NCBI GenBank assembly: GCA_021401465.1
Contig: JADDMT010000061.1
Location: forward strand, 118,397 to 182,396
DNA length: 64,000 bases
From: Teratosphaeria epicoccoides
Taxonomy: Eukaryota; Ascomycota; Dothideomycetes; Mycosphaerellales; Teratosphaeriaceae
Direction of reading: 5' to 3'
Position 1 is the stretch's first letter. The number at the start of each line of letters is the position of its first letter. The notes under the pieces were generated by a model that was not told the origin of the DNA, did not search any database, and saw nothing but the letters and a program-made list of their open reading frames with translations. The position numbers and the translations under genes are program-made. This document shows positions 1 through 10,800 of this stretch, in pieces.

Positions 1-147
1 AGCGACAACAGTTAACTGATAACACAAGAACAAGTTACCGCTATACCTTAAATTACCTAGTAGCTCGAATCTTTTCACCTTAGCGAGATAGCTCTAGCAT
101 CTGTTACAGGATCGACTACTAGAAATAGACATAGCAATAATGGCTTC

Positions 148-1180
148 AAGATAGGAAGTATAACAGAGTTCGCAGGACAACGATCTCAAGTTAAGATGTT
201 TATCCTCTAATGCTAGTTAGCATTTAACGTAGATACGGAATAGTTTACGACACATTATAAACAAATGATGTACATTGTCTCTTACCTGAAGGGACTAGCG
301 TTCGAATTCATCTAGCCTCATCTATCGGATTATCTGGACTACGTTAGGAGCGTCGAAGCTAGGAAGACGACAACTAGGGAGATTCTTAACTTAGACAAGT
401 CTTTGTTTAAGGTATTACGCGAAGCCTTTAGGCTTAGCAACAAACAACAAGACGCTAAGAGAGCTCTCCTAGGAATTTAGCAGAAGGGTTCTGCTATTAA
501 GTACCGTGCGGACTTTTAGACCCTCTCTGCTTAAGTCGACTAGAATGATAACGCTTTGGCTACTTAGTTCTACTAGGGACTAAAGGAGACAGTTAAAGAC
601 GAAATTGCCTGAGGAGATTAACTAACGACATTCAAAGAAATGAGTGATCTCGTAATTAGGATCGATAATCGCATCTAGGAAAGACAGCAAGAGTAATAGC
701 ATAGAAATCGCAGGCTAGTACAGGCTAACTACAAAGCGTAATAATTAGCGCTAAAGTAGCGAAGCGATTACTATAGTCTCTAACTAATGGAGTTAGATGC
801 GACTAAGGGACCTCTAAAGAACGGGCCCTAAGGAAAGCCACAGAAGGGCTCTCCTACCTAGAATAGTCTAAAGAAGCCATTTGACAAGTCTAACCTTAAG
901 TGCTATAACTGTAGAAAGAAAGGACACTTTGCTCGCGAATGTTCTGTCAAGAAACAGCGTCATGAACTACAACGGACAGAACAGGTTTACGCGAAAACTA
1001 CGGTACCTAAGCAGACAGCTGCTACTACTCAAGTACTAGACTATGCCTTACTTACTTAGACTATGTGCTATGACGACGATTATTAGATTCAAATAAGTGA
1101 CAAAGATAGTTCTAGATAGTACCCTAGCCGTACTAAGGCATAGTCTATCTATGCGCTAAGGGGTGTACCTTCTAATGTAA
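148..1180 (+). pseudogene. Gag of element A
   Basis: Gag packages the element RNA in cytoplasmic virus-like particles. One frame stays readable from about 148 to 1180, interrupted by TAG and TAA at likely Gln or Trp codons. A CCHC zinc knuckle lies at 901-942, reading C-Y-N-C, then G-H, then R-E-C with spacing CX2CX4HX4C, all four ligands intact. Upstream is the typical helical capsid region and a charged linker rich in Lys and Gln. The true start is not visible and may lie just left of the window or be mutated. Pol follows in a different frame, as is common in Gypsy elements. No functional product is possible because of more than a dozen stops. The Gag call rests on the zinc knuckle and its position ahead of the protease; I am fairly sure. 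Confidence 0.82.
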
Positions 1181-1789
1181 TAGTCCTAAGACAATAGGAG
1201 CTAATAGAAGAAGAAGGTTCTACAACAACTATGAGCTTGTTAAAGCCGTCATTCTAGATTCTAAGGAAGACGAGAACACAGAGAGATAGACTATGCCGCT
1301 ACATAACATCAGACTCGATATCATCCGACTTATTCAGAACTATTAGGCTTAGGCTTGCCCATGGATTACTAGAGTATAATATGTCGATTAGCTTCGGTAC
1401 GATGAGCTAGCTAATAGCATGCGACGACACCTAGGGAGACTACTAGTTATAGCTTGCCCTTACTTACATCAGAAGGGTTTCTAAGAGATTATACTGTTTG
1501 GAGTAGAGTTTACGCCCTAAGGAGGCTACTTTACCTACGAAGGTATTAATGTTCTACAAACATTGCGACTCTAGATTAATAGTTTACAAATAGAGTACGC
1601 GAGAAACGCTCGGGAATAACAGGGCCAAGAGTAAGTACTACCTCTTAGCCTAATTAGTAGTAATGCTCGAAGAAGAATAAGCCGAGACTACATTATTCTA
1701 GAACTAGGCCGCGAAGACAGCTATTTAGGAAACAACTAGGTCCGCCGGAATTAGACCTACAGACAGACTAGACAGGGCTGTAACAATGT

Positions 1790-4700
1790 GCCGCGATTAA
1801 TTCTAGATACGTAGACAACCTCAGAGTATAGGTACACATTAACGAGATACTAGCCTAGGCCTTAATAGATTCAGGATGTACTAGAATCTTCATGATGCCT
1901 AAATTCGCCAGGATAGCTAGGATATAGCTACAGGCAAAGACAAATGCTTTCTTGCTACAAGTAATTAACGGAAAGCTAGTTACGTACAACTAAGGAATAG
2001 TTGACAAAGAAACTAAGATAGTACCTCTACGGATAGGACACTACTAAGAGATGATCTAGTTTAACATCACAGAGTCGCCTAGCTCAGATGTAGTACTAGG
2101 GTTACTATGGCTAAGGAACGCTAACCCTTACCTCGACTAGAAGAACGAGAGGATCTAGTTCCCGGAACTCTCGAAATCGATACCTCTACCTGTAGTATAC
2201 AACGTACTAGGCAAGATCAAAATATGTGCTATGACTTTAAACGAGATAGTTACTACTATCGAGGATCTAGAACAGGAAGTACATGTCCTATAGGTTAAAG
2301 CAACACAATCTGAAGTCAAAGTCAAGTTCATAGTTCCTGACGAATATAAGGAGTTCGCTACTCTTTTCGAGGAAGAACCCGACTAAGAGGCTCTGCTAGA
2401 ACACTAGGAGTAGGATCATGAGATGCCCCTACTTCTAGACAGAACGCTAACAAAGCAACTAGTTTGCCTACTGTTAGCGGCCAAACTAGAGATACTCTAG
2501 AAATACCTCAAAGATAACCTCTAGAAAGCCTTTATCCGTAAATCGTAGTTACTAGCAGGATATCTGATTCTGTTTATCCTAAAGGGAGAAGACGACTAGC
2601 GACTTTACATTAACTATTGTGAATTAAACAACATCATAGTAAAGAACAGCTATCCGCTTCTACTATTTTCCGAATTACAGGATTACCTACAAGGAGTAGT
2701 ATGGTTCTCAAAGTTCGACATACTAGGAGTATACAATCGAATTTAGATTAAGGAAGGCGAAGAATAGAAGACTACGTTCCGAACTAGGTTTAGACACTAC
2801 GAGTATATAGTTATGCTATTTAGATTAACGAACGCCCTAGCTACATAGTAGGCATTTATTAACAACGTGCTACGAGAGTACCTTAATGTCTTTATAGTTA
2901 TATACTTAGATAATATCCTCATCTACTCCTGAACGATCGAAGAACACAAGACTTATATACGTAAGGTACTTCAGAAACTCTAGGACTACAAGCTAAAGGT
3001 TAAGCCTTAGAAGAGCGAGTTTCACAAGCAAGAAGTCTAATTCCTTGGCTACGTAGTAGCCTAGGACAGAATCAAGGTAGACACTAAGAAGCTTAAAGTC
3101 ATGAAGGAGTAGCCTACGCTAACTAATGTTAAGGAAGTATAGTCCTTCCTTAGGTTTGCTAACTTCTACTAAAGGTTTATTGTAAACTACTTAAGCATTA
3201 TAGTACTACTTACGACCCTTACTACGAAGGATACACTATTCGTTTAGGACGACGCCTAACAGAATGCCTTCGAGGAACTCAAGTAACGATTCACAGATTA
3301 GCTAATCTTACTTGTGTTTGACCCTAATAAGCCTATCACGGTTAAAACCGATGCCTCTAACATAGCGCTTAGAGCATGCTTAAGTTAACTAGGACCGAGT
3401 AGATGACTACAGCTAGTTACCTATTACTCGAGGAAGTTGTCTAGACCCGAGCTACGCTACGACGTCTATAACAAAGAACTTCTAGCTATAGTAGACGCCT
3501 ACAAGGCTTAGCGAGTCTACTTAGAAGGACCTAAACACTAGGTTACAGTCTACACGGACTACGAGAACTTGCGATACTTTACTACAACGAAAGAGTTAGA
3601 TCGACGACAAGTCTAATAGAGCGAAGAACTCTCTAGCTTTACCTACAAGATCTCTAATGCCCTTAGTTGCTAGACTAACTACATGAAAAGCGTGAAGAAG
3701 GAGAAGCATGCTATTCTCTAAGAAAACAGTGATGGCACGCTCGGAGTTAACTAACTCGCGGCTACGACCATTAGATAGACTAGTGAATTCTAGGGATGAT
3801 CTGAAGAATGTACTTATCTACGATCCGACTATAATCGTTGTCCGTAACGATATTAACAGACAGGAGAACTAGGAAGATAAAGATAGAGTACTTCTCTTCT
3901 AGGGATTAGTATACGTGCTAACATCCTTACGTTTAGAGCTACTACGCCTCTAACATAACGTTCCCTAGGCAGGACACCCTAGAGTGTCTAAGATGAAGCA
4001 GATTCTTTAGCAAGAATATTACTTCCCTAGGATAGGCAAAGTAACCGAGGACTATGTCTGTTAATGTGTAACTTGCTAACAGAGTAAGTACGACTGTTAT
4101 AAACCGTATAGGCTACTTCGACTAATAAAGGTACCCTAACGGCTATAGGAATTGCTCGCCATAGACTTTATCGTCAAACTACCCTAGTCAAGAGAACCCG
4201 CTACTAATAAGTTCTCTGATAGAATCATGGTAGTAGTCGACTAATTTACTAAGTTCGGAAAGTTCATTCTATACTACAAAGGCTTTAAAGCTAAAGATGT
4301 TACATATGTCTTCATTAAGTAGGTAGTAGCATTACACGGCATGCTACGAGACTTAGTTACGGACTAAGGGTCCGTATTTACCTCTAACTTCTAGAAGGCC
4401 CTAATGAGACAATTCTAGGTCAAGTACTGACTTAGTACTTCCTTCTACCCTTAGACAGATAGACAAACAGAACGTCTGAATTAGACACTAGAATAGTACC
4501 TCTAATCCTATGTTAATAGAGATCAGAACAACTAGGTAGAATTGTTGCCTATAGCATAACTCGCATATAATAGTACGCTAGCAGAGTTAATAGGACTCTC
4601 GCTGTTCTAGATAGCGTACGGACTAGCTATAGAAGACGTTCTAGACGTCTTACCTAGTAACCTAAACCTAGAAGCACTTAGACAGGTAGAATATCTCTGC

Positions 4701-5215
4701 TAACTACAAACTGAAGTATAACTCGACCTATAGTTCTATTAATAGAACATAGCATAGTACGCAAATCGTAAGAGAATTAAGGGACTAATTCTCAAGGAGG
4801 GGGACAAGGTATATCTCCTCTGCTATAACATCAAATTAGACAAGCCAAGTGAAAAAATAGACGCTATAAAACTAGGACCCTTCTAGATTAAGGCTAAGAA
4901 AGGACCAGTTAATTTTGAATTGTAGCTACCTAAGCAGATAAGGATACATCCTATGTTTTATATCTCTCTGCTAGAACTAGTAGCGCTAGACGCTACGCTA
5001 TAAACAGAACCTTTACTACTTGACCCTAAACTCGAAGAACTAGGGTACACTGTTAAGAAGATTATCGGCGCTTGCTAGATAGACAGTCAGCGAGAATACT
5101 TGGTGAAATAGGAAGGGTACGGCAGTACCGAAAATACCTAGGAACCTCTAGAACACCTACGAAACTATTAGCAGAAGATACGGAAGTTTAAGTAGAAAAC
5201 AAACCTAAGAAGAGC
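1790..5215 (+). pseudogene. Pol of element A (PR-RT-RH-IN-chromodomain)
   Basis: Polyprotein for cDNA synthesis and integration. Visible in order: aspartic protease motif D-S-G at 1868-1876; RT fingers and palm from about 2560, with active site Y-L-D-N at 2903-2914, where the second catalytic Asp is Asn; RNase H from about 3340, with its T-D-A motif at 3347-3355; integrase from about 3960, with a zinc-binding CX2C near 4060-4075 and a catalytic core starting at I-D-F (4161); chromodomain at about 5055-5180, in which both aromatic-cage Trp codons (V-K-W-E-G-Y and N-T-W-E-P) are now TAG. The frame changes once between RNase H and integrase (about 3760-3870), so there is at least one indel besides RIP stops. 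The chromodomain, which in this family reads histone H3 methylation to guide integration, identifies a chromovirus. Confidence 0.9.
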
Positions 5216-5259
5216 ATCATGAACTACGACTAGCCTCTTGCTAGACGCTATTAACAGGC

Positions 5260-5726
5260 TCGGCTACTACACTATCCAGGAAACCCTAGTATGACGTATT
5301 AGCAAAACTATCTATTATGCTCTATGTTATAGGACTAAGCGCAAGACCCGCTAAAGGATTAGGATTAAGGAGGAATCTAGTCTGCTAAAGAGCCTGCTCT
5401 TCGGCTGCATCCTCCTTAATCTCACGCTCCTTAAGAGCACAGCTATCCTCGACCTCATAGTCGACGGCATCTAACTGTTTTCAAAGACGCATCTCTTTTG
5501 CGTGCGCCTCTATTATCTTTTGCGAAGCCTCTGTAAGAGTAGCCTTCGCACGATCGAGATTAGTAATTAGTCTTTTCCGCTAATTACCTAGTTTCTTCTA
5601 TTTGACCTCTGTTACCTTTACGTCGTAACTCTAACAGTTGCTAAAATAATAGTGCGAACATTTCCCTAAGGAAATGTGCACATAACAAACGAGCTTTAAC
5701 TCTTTACACTAGGTATAAGACTTCAT
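5260..5726 (-). pseudogene. Cys-rich coiled-coil ORF antisense to element A pol
   Basis: On the minus strand an ATG at 5726 opens a single frame of about 150 codons, broken only by TAG and one TGA. Residues 5-40 are Cys-rich (C-K-E-L-K, V-C-Y-V-H, K-C-S, then a final C followed by a mutated Gln or Trp codon and S-Y-D), suggesting a zinc-binding module. Residues 45-140 are Lys/Glu/Ala/Leu-rich with heptad-like spacing, i.e. a coiled coil. The same pattern recurs in the ORF at 57421-57898, with matching C-K-x-x-K-x-V-C-x-V-H and K-C motifs, so this is a real protein family rather than a chance ORF. It lies just beyond the A chromodomain and faces it tail to tail. I recall Cys-rich/coiled-coil hypothetical proteins of this style beside Gypsy elements in other ascomycetes, but function is unknown. 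Confidence 0.6.
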
Positions 5727-6295
5727 GCTTTCTTTAGCTAGGTAATAGATTCAATTTACGTAGCGTTTACGTTTCTACGTTAAAAGAGAGTTAGTGTCAG
5801 GAATAACACAAGGCAGTAAAGAGGAAAGGGAAGACATTACTACGCGACAGAATGACAAAGGACACCCTGCTACTAATAGGATAGCTTAGGGACAAGCTAG
5901 GCTAAGAGGGAGATAGTGTTATAGTTTAGAGTACTGTTGCCTAAATCCTAACACAGGAATAGAAGAGAGGATCTGTTACGTGTCATTAGAGATCTGTTAT
6001 GTGCGAACAGATTCCTTAAGGGTCTGTCGCCTATGCTATAGACACCTAGATCTGTAGGGTTAGTCTACAGATCTAATAGACCTTAGGTCTAGCATGTCTG
6101 TTAACAGACCTAACGGAGCTATCACATCTCTTTAGTATATAGGAATAGCATTAGGCTAGACAGATAGGAGCTTCGTGCTTAACCTTCTACTCTACTAAGT
6201 ACAGTTAGTTACAAGGTTAATTGCCATTGTCGATATTCTTTACTACTCTCCGAGTCTAACGCCTAATTCCCTTCCTACTATTAGTACCTACCCTT
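5727..6295. other. Non-coding stretch, possible LTR or promoter remnant
   Basis: No coherent frame is seen. The stretch has repeated A-T-C-T-G-T-T motifs between about 5970 and 6070, a 14-bp palindrome at 6096-6109 and a TATA-like G-T-A-T-A-T-A-G-G near 6135. It could hold the 3' LTR of element A, the 5' LTR of element B, or parts of both. I cannot find a second copy in the window to fix boundaries. Confidence 0.3.
6096..6109. repeat. 14-bp perfect palindrome
   Basis: GTCTGTTAACAGAC reads the same on both strands. It sits about 25 bases before a TATA-like sequence, so it may be a protein-binding site in an LTR promoter, or chance. Confidence 0.5.
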
Positions 6296-7190
6296 ATGAC
6301 ACAAATTAAGCTAGAATTTACTAAGTTAGGGATATTACCTAAGGAACGCTTGCTAATTCTACTAGAACTACATGGCACAGGCAGAGCTCTACTAAAACGC
6401 GAGTTCTGTATAATGGCAAGAAGGACTAGGCATGTATAACTAAGCCTTATACAAGAAGAGGCAAGCCTTAAAGAAGAAATTAATGAGTCTTGCTTTAATA
6501 ACGACAAAAAGAACCGAGATCTAAGAGCTTCCCTCCCTTAAAAGGAGGAGCTTAAAACAATGCAAGAAGTTCTAGAGTCCCCCTAGTAGGAGGAGGATTA
6601 GCAAGATGCATCTAAGGAAGAAAGTCCTAGCAATTTAGATGAATCTAATAAAGAGAACAAGGAAGAGAGTAACGACAAAACCCTTATATTTACAGTAGAT
6701 ACGCTAGCACTAATACGCGCATTATTACTACACATTATAAGACAACATGAAGAGATGTCCCTAAGGATAAGCAACAAGCGACAAAGAATAAACCTGGCAT
6801 AACTCGACTATACATAGATGACACTACAGGCTAAATTCTGGAATTATCTACAGCTAGAAATAGACTACACTTATAATAACTTTGTCATAGAACGAATACC
6901 TATAGGAAGCAAAATTACCCTAGACGGCTACATTTTACTAGATAACTGAAGCGTAGTAACTAGGGAAATGCAGGATGCTGTCAAGAAGTTAAATTAATAA
7001 TACTAGATAGCGATTATAGCAAAAGGATAATACGTATGTAATGAAACCCTTGAAGAAAAACTATACGCATAAGAAGCGCTATAGACAAAACAACAGATCC
7101 TAGGATAGTTAGAGTAACGTCAAGCTAACAACTAATCAGGAAACAGATTAACTCTCTAGATTAGAGCGTTCTAAGAGAGTTCCTTAACAT
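6296..7190 (+). pseudogene. ORF1 of element B, unknown protein in the gag position
   Basis: An ATG at 6296 opens one frame of about 295 codons, with TAG, TAA and TGA only at plausible Gln or Trp positions. Residues 1-80 are helical and charged. Residues 85-130 form a very acidic Glu/Ser/Asp/Asn-rich linker. Residues 145-240 are again helical, and the tail (about 260-295) is Gln/Glu-rich. I see no zinc knuckle and no recognisable capsid motif, so calling it Gag is only by position. The protease domain follows directly in another frame. It may be an unusual Gag, or a separate gene captured or deleted into this place. No homologue is visible elsewhere in the window; the related element F has a CCHC knuckle at the equivalent place instead. 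Confidence 0.5.
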
Positions 7191-7199
7191 TGAAAGCGC

Positions 7200-10165
7200 T
7201 CAAGCATTAACAGTAGTCTTCTGTACTAAAGTTACTGTTAATAGGCATAGGATAATTACCCTTATAAATTCTAGAGTAGATAGTAATTTTACCTCTAAAT
7301 CATTTGTTAGGAGCTAAGGGGTTACAACCTAAAGCAGAAAAGAAGGAACGTATGAACTTACTATAGCGGATAAGTTACTGTTACCTAAGGTAGAGCAAGA
7401 GATAATACCGCTACTACTAGCTATCTAATAGTACTACAAGGAGATTATCTTAGATGCTATTAACATAGCTAGTCATGGCATCGTGCTAGGTATGCCTTAG
7501 TAAAGAAAGTATAACCTAGTAATTAACTAGAGAAAAGCAGTACTCATATTTAGGGAATGTAATTACATGATTAGTATTTAGCCTATATAGTAGCAGCGTT
7601 TACTAGTAGATAAGATTAACAAACGCAGGATAACACATAAAACGTTTACATTAATAGGAAGTACAGGACATACTTAACCTGAATCGACACCTCTATTAGG
7701 TCAAGAGGGTTAACATGATAATTACAAGCAGGATAGAAGTCATACACTATCGAAGGATGACACTAGAATCTTAGACCTAGACATCCCTAAGGAGTATTAC
7801 AAGTAGAAGCGACTCTTTAAAGAGGAGACAGGCAAAGCCGCCTTACCTAGACAATAACTATGGGATTACAAGATACACTTATAGCCTAGGAAAGAGCCTC
7901 TATAGGGACTCCTATACGTAATGTCTAAGAAAGAGCCTCTATAGGGACTCCTATACGTAATGTCTAAGAAAGAGCTTTAAACGCTAAACGAATAGCTAAA
8001 GGAAAAACTAGAAAAAGGCTAGATATAGAAGTCGACATCCTTAGCAGCCTCCCTAGTAATGTTCGTTCTAAAAGCAAGCAGGAAACTACGACTAGTAGTA
8101 GATTTCAGACAACTTAATAACATTACGATTAAGAACTAGTACCTATTACTAAACACTAAAGAAATGTAAGACCGATTAACTAGATTAGACTAGTATACAA
8201 AGATCGACTTATAGAACTCGTTCTACGTAATACGCATTGCTCCTAGATACAAATAGATGACAGAATTCTAAACAAGATATAGACTCTACGAGTTCTTAGT
8301 CATGCTAATACTAACTAATGCCCTAGTGTTATACTAAGACCTTATTAATAAAGTCCTCCGAGAACTTCTAGACATATACGTTATAGCATACATAGACGAT
8401 ATTCTAGTTTACACTAGGGGAAGTCTTAACAAGCACGTATGACAAGTGTAGGACATCTTTAAACAGCTTACTCGAGTAAAATTCAAGACTATACTAGAGA
8501 AATGCAAGTTCTACAAGAAGGAAGTCAAGTTCCTAGGATTTATTATTAGCATGATTAGAATCTAGATCGATCTAGAAAAGACTAAGTCGATATAGGAATA
8601 GCTAATACTAACATGCGTCAAGGACGTATAGGCATTCCTAGGACTAGCTAACTATAATAGGAAATTCATTAAGGGCTACTCTAAGACATTAGTACCCCTT
8701 ACGGAGCTTATGAAGAAAGACAAGAAATAGAACTAGAGCCTAAAAGAAGATTTAGCGGTTTAAGTGACTAAAAGAATAGTGCGCTTTACTACTAACGCTA
8801 CGACTATTCGATAGAAAGAAGGTAGTCTAGATAGAGACAGACGCGTCAGATAGAGCTATAGGAGCATGCCTTACATAAGAGCATAATAGGAAACAGTACC
8901 CTGTAGCCTATTACTTACAGAAGATGTTACCTACAGAACAGAACTATGACATCTATGATAAGGAGTTACTTGCGATAGTTACATCATTATAACACTAGTA
9001 AGTATACGCAGAAGGAGTACTAAGTCTTATGATTCGTTCTGATTATAAGAATCTAACTTGCTTTACTATAACTAAAGTGCTAACCTAGAGACAAGCCCGC
9101 TAGTTAGAGCTGTTAGGGTAGAACAAGTTCGAGATTCGCTATACCCTAAGATACAAGAACAGACAAGCCGACGTACTAAGCCGCTATAGTAACTACATAG
9201 AAGGTCACAAAGTAGTGTAACAGAAGATACTTAAGGCAAACTAGGACGGAAGCCCTAGTGCTAACACTAAGGAGTTTAACAACATTGTGCGATTTCTTCA
9301 AGATAGTAAAGAACAATTCCTAATTAAACATAGGAAGTACTAAGTACTAAAGGATCGACTTATAGAGTATAGATAATAACACTACAACAGGCTAGAGAAT
9401 AGACACCTAGGAGTTTCGAAGATAATAGAACTAGTTAAGCGGAGCTTTAGATTCCTACGTACGCGACAACAAATTCTAGAATACATCAAGAAATGTCTAT
9501 AGCGTTAGCGTAACAAGGCTAATAGACACGCTAAGTATAGACACATCTAATTTAGGACACCTCTAGAGTAACTATAGGACAAAGTTATAATAGACTTTAT
9601 TACAAAACTACCGAAATCTAAGGACCTAGCTATAGGACACAGCTCTAACATGATATTAGTCATAGTCGATAGGCACACGAAATACGCATACTTCATTCCT
9701 ACTAATAAGACAAGTATAGCAGAGTAGCTTAGGTACCTTGTACTTAATAGACTTGTATGATACCATGGATTCCTAAAGACATATATTACAGATAGAGACA
9801 AGCTCTTCATATTAGACTACTAGAAGACGCTTATAGCGACACTTAGGATCAAGTACAAGCTATTAACAGCATACTATCTACAGACAGACAGCTAAACTAA
9901 AATCAAGAATTAGGCCTTAGAGGTATATTTATAACACTACGTTAAATACGCATAGGATTATTAGGCTACGCTACTACCTATAGCATAACTTGTACTAAAT
10001 AATTAACAATCTAAGACTACAAAAGAGACACTATTCTTTGCTAATTTTAGGAAGCATCCGCGACTATTTAGGGAATAGTATTTATAACATCTACATGCGG
10101 ATAAGGCAATAGTCACTTCAGAAGACCTAAAGTAGGTACATAGAGAATTATAACGGCAATTAGAG
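7200..10165 (+). pseudogene. Pol of element B (PR-RT-RH-IN)
   Basis: The protease is degraded: the D-S-G position near 7270 reads N-S-R, but the downstream hydrophobic G-I-V-L-G-M-P motif near 7480 is kept. RT runs from about 7790, including the L-R-L-V-V-D-F-R-Q-L-N-N motif near 8086-8120 and the intact active site Y-I-D-D at 8390-8401. RNase H lies at about 8800-9180, with the frame disturbed near 8800. Integrase is at about 9370-10150, with H-L-G at its zinc-binding N-terminus and a core reading V-I-I-D-F-I-T-K-L-P near 9586. A 39-bp exact tandem duplication sits just before RT. All domains carry multiple TAG stops. The polymerase is Ty3/Gypsy by domain order (RT before IN). Confidence 0.85.
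7891..7968 (+). repeat. 39-bp exact tandem duplication within pol of B
   Basis: Two identical 39-bp units (7891-7929 and 7930-7968) start with AAAGAGCCTCTATAGGGACT, and a third unit begins but diverges after 9 bases. The unit is 13 codons long, so the frame is kept. Both units contain the same TAG stop, so the duplication happened after the RIP mutation. Confidence 0.95.
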
Positions 10166-10645
10166 AATATAGAACAGAGGTTACTAACTCGCGGGTTTTT
10201 AATCTGTTACATGTTAGGTAGCTTTATAACACTCTCGCTTTACATGTAGATCGAGATATTAGGAAACTACGAGTACGTACCTTAGTTAATCTTTGAAATT
10301 ATAGGGCGAGCATGCACGCTAGCTTCGCTAAGTAGCTTAGCTATCCCTATTTAGTTATGACTATGAAGAAACATGTTATAGAACCTTAGGGTTAGTCGAA
10401 TATGTGCAGACACTCTACGCATACTACTCGAAGTAGCAGGAGCGCGCTCCTAGCGCAAACCTCGTCACATTTTCATGCTAGTAGACTAGCATAAGTATAG
10501 TTAGCGCATATGCGTAGCAGCCGCGTTATCTGTTCTTACATTATTTAGTCCCTATGCAAGTTAACTAAAGGTATATACTCTGCGTATTTAGTTTAAGTTA
10601 CTAGCTTAACGGTTGCGGTAGATAACAGGGGGGCTAGCTAGAGGG

Positions 10646-10653
10646 TATAAAAA
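10646..10653 (+). promoter_or_regulatory. TATA box upstream of the antisense ORF of C1
   Basis: TATAAAAA preceded by G-A-G-G-G, about 155 bases before the first conserved codons of the plus-strand ORF. The same motif in the same place is kept in C4 (41684-41691) and C2 (minus, 33059-33065); C3 has a one-base variant. It points away from the LTR toward the antisense ORF. Confidence 0.6.
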
Positions 10654-10800
10654 CCTCGCTGCTTTCCTAAACTTCCTGTTTTAAAACACTAATATCGACC
10701 TCTACTTCTACTTTGCTTAGCCTGTACTTTGCTATGTCCGCTTGTCTAAACTAGAGCTTCTCCTTCTTTAAGCAATCAATTAATCAAGATTAATTAACCT

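Larger units (their letters stand above)
1..5250 (+). mobile_element. Ty3/Gypsy chromovirus A, 5' truncated by window edge, RIP-degraded
   Basis: Sequence shows gag with a zinc knuckle, then protease, reverse transcriptase, RNase H, integrase and a C-terminal chromodomain in the usual Ty3/Gypsy order. The 5' LTR would lie left of the window. Stops are almost all TAG at expected Gln or Trp positions. After the chromodomain no 3' LTR can be delimited; a Cys-rich ORF on the opposite strand follows instead. Confidence 0.9.
6296..10171 (+). mobile_element. Ty3/Gypsy element B, 3' truncated by C1
   Basis: A leading ORF is followed by protease, RT, RNase H and integrase in Gypsy order on the plus strand. 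The pre-RT linker is the same family as element F (both read G-L/K-A-A-L-P and W/Q-D-Y-K-I). The element stops within or just after the integrase, where family C sequence begins at about 10172. No chromodomain and no 3' LTR remain. Confidence 0.82.
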
